Positions 57,376 to 64,000 of a DNA stretch of 64,000 bases are shown piece after piece. The translations under genes and the position numbers were made by a program. The stretch spans positions 62,001-126,000 of the forward strand of contig NZ_SRLQ01000017.1 in NCBI RefSeq assembly GCF_004745805.1, written 5' to 3'. Numbering within the stretch: the stretch's first letter is position 1; every line of letters starts with the position of its first letter. The notes beneath the pieces were generated by a model. The model saw nothing but the letters and a program-made list of their open reading frames with translations. It made no database searches and was not told where the DNA came from. This DNA is from Mycolicibacterium sp. CH28. Its GTDB lineage: Bacteria > Actinomycetota > Actinomycetes > Mycobacteriales > Mycobacteriaceae.

Positions 57376-59690
57376 ATGCCATTCCTTTCCGGTACAGCCG
57401 CCGCGTCCGCCTCGTTGAGCGTCGCAGCGGCAATGACGGCCTGGCCGAGCGCCAAGCCGCCGTCGTTACAGGGCACGATCCGATGGCTGAGGACCTCGAA
57501 ACCACGCTCGGAGAGCGTACGCCGAAGCCCATGCAGCAGAAGACGATTGGCGAACACCCCGCCGGTCAGCCCGATGACCGTGATGCCGGCGGCCCGGGCG
57601 CAGCCGGTCGCGGCGGTCGCGGTCGCCCTGACCACCGCGTCGTGGAAGCCGGCGGCCAGGTCGGCGGTCGGTGTCGCGCGGCGCAGCCCGTCGACCAGGC
57701 CGGCGATCAGCGGCGCGGGATCCAGAACTCCGTCGACGACGTCGAAGTCCAGGGCGGCCGGGCGCCCGCGCCGGGCCAGGTGTTCGAGCTCGACGGCGGC
57801 CTGACCCTCGTAGCTGACCTCCTGGCACACGCCGAGCAAGCTAGCCACCGCGTCGAAGAGCCGACCCATGCTGGTGGTCGGCATACAGCCCAGCCCGCGG
57901 GGAATCTGCTGGCCAAGGATGTGCAGTCCGGTCGCATCGAGCGCGGCGACCGGCGCCAGGTCGGCGGTCCACTCGACACCGGCCCTGGTGAGCAGGTCCA
58001 GCGCAATGCGGGCGGGCTGCCGTACCGCGCCGTCACCGCCGGGCAGCGCAAAGGAACGCAGGTGACCGACCCGGGTGAACCGGGCCGCGTCGGTGATGGC
58101 CAGCAGCTCGCCGCCCCAGATGGTGCCGTCGGTGCCATAACCGGTGCCGTCGTAGGTGACCGCGATGGCGGGGGTGCCCAGTCTTCGATGCTCAGCGAGC
58201 AGGGACACCGCGTGCGCGTGGTGGTGCTGGACGGCGATGACGGGTCGGCCGGCCGCATAGCGCTGCGCCCACCAGGTGGTGGCGTAGCCCGGGTGCATGT
58301 CCCGGGCGATCACACCGGGCCGGCGGTCGGTCATGAAGGCCAGGTGTTCCAGCGCGGCCTCGAAACAATCCTGGGTGCGGGGGTCGGCCATATCGCCCAG
58401 ATGCGCAGACATGTGCGCGTGCCCGACCCCGTCATGGCCGCCACCCAACAGGCAGAAGGTGGTCTTCAGGTCCCCGCCGGTGGCGAGGATGACCGCATCG
58501 GGCCGCGGTCCTGGCACCGAAACCGGCAACGGTGCATACCCGCGCGAGCGGCGCAGCGGCAGCTGCTCGCCCTGATCGTCGAGGGTGATCACCGAGTCCT
58601 CGCAGGGCACGTGAATGGGTCGGTCGTGGCCGAGTACCGCGTCGGCCAGGCCGTCGATCCAGGCCAGGTCGGCATCTCGGAACACGATCGGCGATCCGCC
58701 CTGATTGGCCGAGGTCATCACCAGCGGGACGGGGCCCAGCCGGTCGAACAGCTGATGGTGCACCGGCGAGTAGGCCAGCATCATGCCCAGATCGGCCAGC
58801 CCGGGTGCCACCTGCTCGGCAAGGAGCCCCGGCCGGCGAGGTACCAGGACGATCGGGGCGGCGGGCGAGGCGAGTGCCGATACCGCCGCCTCACTGAGCT
58901 CAGCGACGGCCGCGGCGGCGGCCAGGTCGGCCACCATGACCGCGAACGGTTTGGCCGGGCGGGTCTTGCGCCGGCGCAGTTCGGCGACGACAGCGTCGTC
59001 GTCGGCGCGGCAGGCCAGGTGGAACCCGCCGATCCCCTTGACCGCGACGATCAGCCCGGCCCGCAGCGCGTCCACCGCCGCTCCGATCGGGTCTCCGAAC
59101 TCCAGCGGTCCCGGGCCGGCCCGCCAGCTCAGCCGGGGCCCGCAGTCCGGGCAGGCGATCGTCTGCGCGTGAAAGCGGCGATCCAGCGGATCCTGGTACT
59201 CCGTGGCGCACACCGGGCACATCGGGAAGGCGGCCATCGTGGTCTTCGGCCGGTCGTAGGGCAGGTCGGTGATCACCGTGTAGCGGGGGCCGCAGTTGGT
59301 GCAGGTGATGAACGGATGCCCGTACCGGCGGTCGCCCGGGTCGCGCATCTCACCCAGGCAGTCCTGGCACACCGCGATATCGGGCGGGACCAGGGTGCGC
59401 GAGTCGTCCCCATCGCGGCTGCCGACGATCTCAAAGCCGTTGTCGCCGTTGGGCTGCAGTCGCCGGCTCTGCAGGGTGTCGATACGCGCCATCGGCGGTG
59501 GCCGGTGCCGGATGGCCGCGATCGCCGCTTCGACGTTCACGACTGGGCCTTCCAGCTCACAGTGAACCGACCCGGCGTCGTTGTACACGAAACCGCCAAG
59601 TCCGAACTCGGCGGCGATCCGCGCGACGGCCGGGCGAAACCCGACACCCTGCACCACACCGGTGATGTCGAGGCGCACCCGCACGTTCAT
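57348..59690 (-). CDS. hypF: carbamoyltransferase HypF
   Basis: A 780-residue enzyme that transfers carbamoyl from carbamoyl phosphate to HypE. Domains in order: acylphosphatase (about 1-90, ITGVVQGVGFRPAVARIA), two zinc fingers (about 105-190: CQDCLGEM, CTNCGPRYT, CPVCATEY, CPDCGPRL), YrdC-like (about 200-385, VAVKGIGGFHLACRADDDAV), and Kae1-like (about 400-760, VQHHHAHAVSLLAEHR, AVTYDGTGYGTDGTIWGGE, LTGGVFANRLLL). First gene of hypF-C-D-E. A short leader frame with a strong ribosome binding site precedes it. Confidence 0.95.
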   Translation of the reverse strand: MNVRVRLDITGVVQGVGFRPAVARIAAEFGLGGFVYNDAGSVHCELEGPVVNVEAAIAAIRHRPPPMARIDTLQSRRLQPNGDNGFEIVGSRDGDDSRTLVPPDIAVCQDCLGEMRDPGDRRYGHPFITCTNCGPRYTVITDLPYDRPKTTMAAFPMCPVCATEYQDPLDRRFHAQTIACPDCGPRLSWRAGPGPLEFGDPIGAAVDALRAGLIVAVKGIGGFHLACRADDDAVVAELRRRKTRPAKPFAVMVADLAAAAAVAELSEAAVSALASPAAPIVLVPRRPGLLAEQVAPGLADLGMMLAYSPVHHQLFDRLGPVPLVMTSANQGGSPIVFRDADLAWIDGLADAVLGHDRPIHVPCEDSVITLDDQGEQLPLRRSRGYAPLPVSVPGPRPDAVILATGGDLKTTFCLLGGGHDGVGHAHMSAHLGDMADPRTQDCFEAALEHLAFMTDRRPGVIARDMHPGYATTWWAQRYAAGRPVIAVQHHHAHAVSLLAEHRRLGTPAIAVTYDGTGYGTDGTIWGGELLAITDAARFTRVGHLRSFALPGGDGAVRQPARIALDLLTRAGVEWTADLAPVAALDATGLHILGQQIPRGLGCMPTTSMGRLFDAVASLLGVCQEVSYEGQAAVELEHLARRGRPAALDFDVVDGVLDPAPLIAGLVDGLRRATPTADLAAGFHDAVVRATATAATGCARAAGITVIGLTGGVFANRLLLHGLRRTLSERGFEVLSHRIVPCNDGGLALGQAVIAAATLNEADAAAVPERNGICASESPAR

Positions 59691-59705
59691 CGGGTCGACC
59701 TCGCC

Positions 59706-59741
59706 TCAGCCCGCGCGACGCAGGAGTAGAAAGGTGCTCAT
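59706..59741 (-). CDS. possible 11-aa leader peptide upstream of hypF
   Basis: ATG 59741, six bases after a perfect AGGAGG, opens MSTFLLLRRAG and stops at TGA 15 bases before the hypF ATG. The ribosome binding site is stronger than that of hypF itself. Translation of this frame could deliver ribosomes to hypF or act as a small attenuator (Leu-Leu-Leu-Arg-Arg). Conservation is unknown. Confidence 0.35.
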   Translation of the reverse strand: MSTFLLLRRAG

Positions 59742-59805
59742 GAACCTCCTGAGCAGAAGACGGCCGCCCGGAACGGTGGGCTGTCCGCCCCGGTAGGTGG
59801 ACACC

Positions 59806-59834
59806 ACGCTAGTCCCGTACCCCTATGACTACAA
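59806..59834 (-). promoter_or_regulatory. candidate hypF promoter
   Basis: On the minus strand, TTGTAG (59829-59834) and TAGCGT (59806-59811) are 17 bp apart. Transcription from here would give a leader of about 110 nt containing the small frame at 59706-59741. The remaining hypF/hypA intergenic sequence (59691-59960) shows no other strong element. Confidence 0.35.
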
Positions 59835-59960
59835 TCACTATTTCGCACCGAAACTCTGCGTTTTTCCGCCCGGAATCAGCCCAGTCGCCCCAACGCGGGG
59901 CTGTATGGTGCGGGCCTGCGCGATCTGGACGCGAGGCTGGCGAGACGGAGGGACCCGACA

Positions 59961-60296
59961 GTGCATGAGTTGTCGCTGTGCCACGCCATCGCCGGTGTGG
60001 TCAAGCCCTACGCGGCCGGCCGGCGCGTCGATGTGGTCCGCGTACAGGTCGGGGCGCTACGTCAGGTGGTGCCGGAATCACTGTCGTTCTGCTGGACGCT
60101 GGTCCGCGACCACGAGAGCATGCCCGAAGCCGAGCTGGAACTCGAGCTCGTCGCCGCCGAGGTGACCTGCCGCAGTTGCGGCCAGCAGTCCGAGATCACC
60201 TCTCGATGGTCGGTCTGCTGCCCGCAGTGCGACAGCGGCGACGTCACGGTGGTGCGTGGCAACGAGTTTCTGGTCACCTCCCTCGACGTGACCTGA
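59961..60296 (+). CDS. hypA: hydrogenase nickel incorporation protein HypA
   Basis: A 111-residue nickel metallochaperone. The start codon is GTG, read as Met1 of MHELSLCHAIAGVV, whose His2 and Glu3 with the N-terminal amine bind nickel. A zinc site is formed by CRSC (70-73) and CPQC (87-90). It leads hypA-hypB-hydrogenase genes on the plus strand, divergent from hypFCDE. The stop TGA lies in the first unit of an ACCTG repeat. Confidence 0.94.
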   Translation: MHELSLCHAIAGVVKPYAAGRRVDVVRVQVGALRQVVPESLSFCWTLVRDHESMPEAELELELVAAEVTCRSCGQQSEITSRWSVCCPQCDSGDVTVVRGNEFLVTSLDVT

Positions 60297-60330
60297 CCTG
60301 ACCTGACCTGACCTGACCTGACCTGACCTG
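60291..60330. repeat. ACCTG pentanucleotide repeat, eight copies
   Basis: Eight perfect ACCTG units fill 60291-60330 between hypA and hypB. The hypA stop codon (TGA 60294-60296) is formed by units 1 and 2, and the hypB ribosome binding site follows 4 bases after the array. Slippage would change the hypA-hypB spacing but not either reading frame. Confidence 0.93.
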
Positions 60331-60349
60331 GAAGCGAAAGGTATTCACC

Positions 60350-61126
60350 ATGGGTAGGTTTCACCGCCACGACGATGGCACCGAGCACAGCCACGGGCAC
60401 GACCACGAACACGAACACGGCGACCACGGCGACCACAGCGGATATGCCACCGGAACCGAGCGCGTCGAGGTGCTCGAAGCGATCTTCGCCGAGAACGACA
60501 CTCGCGCCGATATCAACCGGGCCGCATTCGAGAGCAACGGGATCCGGGCGCTGAACCTGATGAGCTCGCCGGGTTCGGGCAAGACGACGGTGCTGGCCGC
60601 CACCCTCGACGAGTTGGCCGGTGACATCGCCGTGGGAATCATCGAGGGTGACATCGCCACCGACCTCGACGCCGCCAAGCTCGGCGGTCGCGGCGCCCAG
60701 ATCTCATTGCTCAACACCAACAACGGTTTCGGCGGCGAATGCCACCTGGACGCCCCGATGGTCAACCGCGCGCTGCAGGGGCTGGAGCTGCCCACCCTGG
60801 ACCTGGTGATCGTCGAGAACGTCGGGAACCTGGTGTGCCCGGCGGAATTTGACGTCGGCGAGCACGCCAAGGCGATGGTGTATTCGGTGACCGAGGGTGA
60901 GGACAAGCCGCTGAAGTACCCGGTGATGTTCCGCTCGGTCGACGTGGTGTTGCTGAACAAGATCGACCTTGTCCCGCATCTGGACGTCGACCTCGATCTC
61001 TACATCGATCGGGTCCGCGAGGTGAATCCGACGGCGACGATCCTGCCGGTGAGCGCGCGTACCGGCGAGGGGATGCCGGCGTGGTTCGGTTGGCTTCGCA
61101 ACTTCCTGTCGGGGTCAACCGCCTGA
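60350..61126 (+). CDS. hypB: hydrogenase nickel incorporation GTPase HypB
   Basis: A 258-residue SIMIBI-class GTPase that drives nickel insertion. Residues 4-30 are a His/Asp/Glu-rich nickel-storage tail (ten His). Then P-loop MSSPGSGKTTVLAATL (about 71-86), switch IIEGDIATDLDAAKL, metal-site residues in NNGFGGECHLDAPMV and VENVGNLVCPAEFDVGEH, and the guanine motif LLNKIDLVPH. GAAGCGAAAGG serves as ribosome binding site. Confidence 0.95.
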   Translation: MGRFHRHDDGTEHSHGHDHEHEHGDHGDHSGYATGTERVEVLEAIFAENDTRADINRAAFESNGIRALNLMSSPGSGKTTVLAATLDELAGDIAVGIIEGDIATDLDAAKLGGRGAQISLLNTNNGFGGECHLDAPMVNRALQGLELPTLDLVIVENVGNLVCPAEFDVGEHAKAMVYSVTEGEDKPLKYPVMFRSVDVVLLNKIDLVPHLDVDLDLYIDRVREVNPTATILPVSARTGEGMPAWFGWLRNFLSGSTA

Positions 61127-61243
61127 CCCACCCGCGCACTTGAAATTAACGTGGGTGCAAACATTTCCGCGGTAATCCGCCTTTTCCGGTCTATCAGATT
61201 CCACGGTCGCCCGAGCCGGCTTTCGTCGACGGCCCAGCAAGCG

Positions 61244-61272
61244 TTGACAACACCGTGAGCCGGGAGTAGACC
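61244..61272 (+). promoter_or_regulatory. candidate promoter of the hydrogenase structural genes
   Basis: TTGACA (61244-61249) and TAGACC (61267-61272) are 17 bp apart, 85 bp upstream of the small-subunit ATG. A DosR-like sequence GGGACGGTCAGCCC lies at 61322-61335, downstream of the expected start point. The region 61127-61356 holds no gene. Confidence 0.4.
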
Positions 61273-61356
61273 CAGAACCAACGCCGCGCAAGAGGGCCGA
61301 CGGTCGACTCCGGCGACGTCAGGGACGGTCAGCCCCTGTCCCGGGAAGCTGCGAAC

Positions 61357-62412
61357 ATGCCCACGGAAGCAGCAGTCAAGGCAGAACAGACGTTGATCCA
61401 CGTGCTCTGGATCAATGCAGGACTCAGTTGCGATGGTGATTCGGTGGCGTTGACTGCCGCCACCCAGCCCAGTATCGAGGAGATCGCCCTCGGCGCCCTG
61501 CCGGGCCTGCCGCAGGTCGCGGTGCATTGGCCGCTGATCGATTTCGAGTGCGGACCCAATGGCGGCGCCGACGACTTCCTCGAATGGTTCTTCCGCGCCG
61601 ACCGCGGCGAGTTGGAACCGTTCGTGCTGGTCGTCGAGGGCTCCATTCCCAACGAAGCACTCCACGACGAGGGGTATTGGTGCGGCTTCGGCAACGACCC
61701 GGCTACCGGCCAGCCCATGACCACCAGCGAGTGGCTGGACCGGCTGGCACCCAAAGCCACCGCGGTGGTCGCGGTGGGCACCTGCGCCACCTACGGCGGC
61801 ATCCATGCGATGGCGGGAAATCCCACCGGCGCCATGGGCGTTCCGGACTATCTCGGCTGGGACTGGAAGAGCAAGGCCGGGATTCCCATCGTCTGCGTCC
61901 CGGGCTGTCCGATCCAGCCGGACAACCTCTCGGAGACGCTGACCTATCTGCTCTACATGGCCACCGGGCAGGCACCGATGATCCCACTGGACGACGCGCT
62001 GCGACCGCAGTGGCTGTTCGGCAGGACGGTCCACGAGGGGTGTGACCGGGCCGGCTACTACGAGCAGGGCGACTTCGCGACCGAGTACGGCTCGCCCAAG
62101 TGCATCGTCAAACTCGGCTGCTGGGGACCGGTCGTGAAATGCAATGTGCCCAAACGGGGTTGGATCAACGGAGTTGGCGGGTGCCCGAACGTCGGCGGCA
62201 TCTGCATCGGCTGCACGATGCCCGGGTTCCCGGACAAGTTCATGCCGTTCATGGACGAGCCGCCCGGCGGCAAGCTCTCCACGACCGCTTCCGGACTCTA
62301 CGGATCGGTGATCCGCAACCTGCGCGAGATCACCGGCCGCACCGTCGACAAGGAGCCGCGCTGGCGGCACAAAGGCAAGGAACTCACTACCGGCGCCCGA
62401 CGCACCTGGTAG
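61357..62412 (+). CDS. hhyS: [NiFe]-hydrogenase small subunit, group 1h (Hhy type)
   Basis: A 351-residue electron-transfer subunit. Proximal-cluster ligands read Cys25-x-x-Asp28 (GLSCDGDSVAL), Cys143 (VGTCATYGG) and Cys184 (VPGCP); Asp for the usual second Cys is the hallmark of group 1h actinobacterial hydrogenases. The distal cluster uses His226, Cys229, Cys249 and Cys255; the medial cluster has Cys262, Cys276, Cys283 and Cys286. There is no Tat signal, so the enzyme is cytoplasmic-facing. Group 1h enzymes oxidise atmospheric H2 in air and feed the respiratory chain. Confidence 0.93.
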   Translation: MPTEAAVKAEQTLIHVLWINAGLSCDGDSVALTAATQPSIEEIALGALPGLPQVAVHWPLIDFECGPNGGADDFLEWFFRADRGELEPFVLVVEGSIPNEALHDEGYWCGFGNDPATGQPMTTSEWLDRLAPKATAVVAVGTCATYGGIHAMAGNPTGAMGVPDYLGWDWKSKAGIPIVCVPGCPIQPDNLSETLTYLLYMATGQAPMIPLDDALRPQWLFGRTVHEGCDRAGYYEQGDFATEYGSPKCIVKLGCWGPVVKCNVPKRGWINGVGGCPNVGGICIGCTMPGFPDKFMPFMDEPPGGKLSTTASGLYGSVIRNLREITGRTVDKEPRWRHKGKELTTGARRTW

Positions 62413-62440
62413 CCCACCGACAATCGAAGGTGCACGTTCG

Positions 62441-64000
62441 ATGACAACCATCATTCCCGAGCCGTCACAGATCAAGAACGAGCCGGGCTCCCTCGTCGAG
62501 ATGGCCTGGGATCCCATTACCCGCATCGTGGGCAGCCTCGGCATCTACACCAAGATCGACTTCGAGAACCGCGAAGTGGTGGAGTGCCACAGCACCTCGT
62601 CGATCTTCCGCGGTTATTCGATCTTCATGAAGGGCAAGGACCCCCGCGACGCGCACTTCATCACCAGCCGGATCTGCGGTATCTGCGGCGACAACCACGC
62701 GACCTGTTCGTGCTACGCGCAGAACATGGCCTACGGGGTCAAGCCACCGCACCTCGGTGAGTGGCTGATCAACCTCGGCGAGGCCGCGGAATACATGTTC
62801 GACCACAACATCTTTCAGGAGAATCTGGTCGGTGTGGACTACTGCGAGAAGATGGTCTCCGAGACCAATCCCGGGGTACTGGCCAAGGCCGAGAACACCG
62901 CGGCCCCACACGCCGATGCACACGGCTACCGCACCGTCGCCGACATCATGCGGGCGCTCAACCCGTTCACCGGCGAGTTCTATCGGGAGGCACTGCAGGT
63001 CAGCCGCTACACCCGGGAGATGTTCTGCCTCATGGAAGGTCGGCACGTCCACCCGTCGACGCTGTACCCCGGCGGCATCGGGACCTCCGCCACCATCCAG
63101 CTGATGACCGACTACATGGCCCGGTTGATGCGCTATGTCGAGTTCATGAAGAAGGTCGTGCCGATGCACGACGACCTGTTCGACTTCTTCTACGAGGCCC
63201 TGCCGGGCTACGAGAAGGTCGGCCTGCGCCGCACCCTGCTCGGCTGCTGGGGCTCGTTCCAAGACCCGGAGTACTGCAACTTCTCCTACCAGGACATGGA
63301 GCAGTGGGGGCGCAAGATGTTCGTGACGCCGGGGGTGGTGGTGGACGGCAGGCTGGTCACCACATCGCTGGTCGACATCAACCTCGGCATTCGAATCCTG
63401 TTGGGCCACTCCTACTATGACGACTGGACCGACCAGGAGATGTTCGTCAAGACCGACCCGCTGGGCAACCCGGTGGACCGCCGTCATCCCTGGAATCAGC
63501 ACACCAACCCGCGACCACAGAAGCGCGATTTCGACGAGAACTACAGCTGGGTGATGTCCCCCCGGTGGTTCGACGGCACCGATCATCTGGCCCTGGACAC
63601 CGGGGGCGGGCCGCTGGCCCGGCTGTGGTCGACGGCGCTGGCCGGGCTGGTCGACGTCGGCTATGTCAAGGCCACCGGCAACAGCGTGCAGATCAACCTG
63701 CCCAAGACCGCACTCAAAGGTCCCGTCGAGCTGGAGTGGCGGGTACCGGCGCACGGCAGCAACACCATCGAACGCAACCGGGCCCGCACCTACTTCCAGG
63801 CCTACGCCGCAGCCTGCGCACTGCACTTCGCGGAGAAGGCACTGGTCGAGATCCGCGCCGGGCGAACCAAAACCTGGGAGCGCTTCGATGTGCCCGACGA
63901 GGGCATCGGCTGCGGGTTCACCGAGGCGGTGCGCGGCGTGCTGAGCCACCACATGGTCATCCGCAACGGCAAGATCGCCAACTACCACCCCTATCCCCCG
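62441..64000 (+). CDS. hhyL: [NiFe]-hydrogenase large subunit, group 1h (Hhy type), 3' end outside window
   Basis: The frame from ATG 62441 is open to the window edge (520 codons). The N-terminal nickel motif L1 is RICGICGDNH with Cys79 and Cys82, and DPITRIVGSLGIYTKID is the conserved opening. The C-terminal DPCxxC motif and the maturation cleavage site are beyond the window. It follows hhyS by 28 bp. HypA-F and this subunit pair form a nearly complete local maturation set; the specific endopeptidase is not seen here. Confidence 0.93.
   Translation, partial: MTTIIPEPSQIKNEPGSLVEMAWDPITRIVGSLGIYTKIDFENREVVECHSTSSIFRGYSIFMKGKDPRDAHFITSRICGICGDNHATCSCYAQNMAYGVKPPHLGEWLINLGEAAEYMFDHNIFQENLVGVDYCEKMVSETNPGVLAKAENTAAPHADAHGYRTVADIMRALNPFTGEFYREALQVSRYTREMFCLMEGRHVHPSTLYPGGIGTSATIQLMTDYMARLMRYVEFMKKVVPMHDDLFDFFYEALPGYEKVGLRRTLLGCWGSFQDPEYCNFSYQDMEQWGRKMFVTPGVVVDGRLVTTSLVDINLGIRILLGHSYYDDWTDQEMFVKTDPLGNPVDRRHPWNQHTNPRPQKRDFDENYSWVMSPRWFDGTDHLALDTGGGPLARLWSTALAGLVDVGYVKATGNSVQINLPKTALKGPVELEWRVPAHGSNTIERNRARTYFQAYAAACALHFAEKALVEIRAGRTKTWERFDVPDEGIGCGFTEAVRGVLSHHMVIRNGKIANYHPYPP

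Noticed and set aside
57483..59729. 748-codon plus-strand frame opposite hypF
   Set aside because: Antisense shadow of hypF in a high-GC region; no motifs.
1..64000. tRNA, rRNA or insertion-sequence genes
   Set aside because: I looked for T-loop GGTTCGAAT-type motifs, CCA-adjacent stems, transposase DDE-type proteins and terminal inverted repeats and found nothing convincing.

Overview
This is a GC-rich window from a mycobacterium, most likely an environmental fast grower of the Mycolicibacterium type. From 2.5 to 39 kb the gene order follows the Mycobacterium tuberculosis Rv3034c-Rv3059 block (recalled, not searched): LbH transferase, PQQ-repeat lipoprotein, TB22.2-like protein, two methyltransferases, echA17, NUDIX, ABC ATPase, serB2, ctaD, fecB, adhC, nrdF2, monooxygenase, TetR, nrdE-nrdI-nrdH, FMN reductase, TetR, dinB, SDR, TetR, cyp136. 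Two cassettes interrupt it: APC permease/YczE/MocR (10.0-13.9 kb) and a seven-gene group (24.7-30.0 kb). An orphan YrbE permease gene sits next to nrdF. The left edge (1-1.9 kb) carries a phage LysB-like esterase and a small membrane protein, followed by an MPT63 homologue.

The right 25 kb is accessory. Region 39.2-39.9 kb holds a stand-alone protein resembling the LeuA regulatory domain, preceded by a leaderless leader peptide with a Leu-Val-Val-Val run and a long hairpin. Region 40.6-48.9 kb looks like a secondary cyclic amine (morpholine/piperidine/pyrrolidine type) catabolic locus. It has a CYP151-like P450, a 62-residue ferredoxin, a glutamine-synthetase-like ligase, two gamma-glutamyl-GABA-hydrolase-like amidases, a cytoplasmic solute-binding-like protein, a soluble Cache protein, a GntR regulator and an APC permease. 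Region 48.9-53.7 kb is a persulfide-stress island. A CstR-like repressor (Cys-Gly-Cys instead of Cys-His-Cys) heads an operon with a DUF302 protein and a two-component system. It diverges from a CstB-like persulfide dioxygenase-rhodanese, a thioredoxin and a 45-residue Cys-rich protein, with several CstR/CsoR-type operators between them.

Region 54.8-64.0 kb is a [NiFe]-hydrogenase locus. hypF-C-D-E plus a kinase-like gene lie on the minus strand; hypA, hypB, the small subunit and the large subunit (running off the end) lie on the plus strand. The small subunit has a CxxD proximal-cluster motif, the mark of group 1h (Hhy) hydrogenases that scavenge atmospheric H2. A 36-bp repeat array extends the N terminus of HypE.

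Regulatory sequence is unusually readable. It includes paired NrdR boxes before both nrd loci, palindromic operators between divergent TetR, MocR and other pairs, -10 hexamers 6-8 nt before several starts (leaderless mRNAs), and a palindromic element used twice between convergent genes. No tRNA, rRNA, CRISPR array or insertion sequence was recognised.
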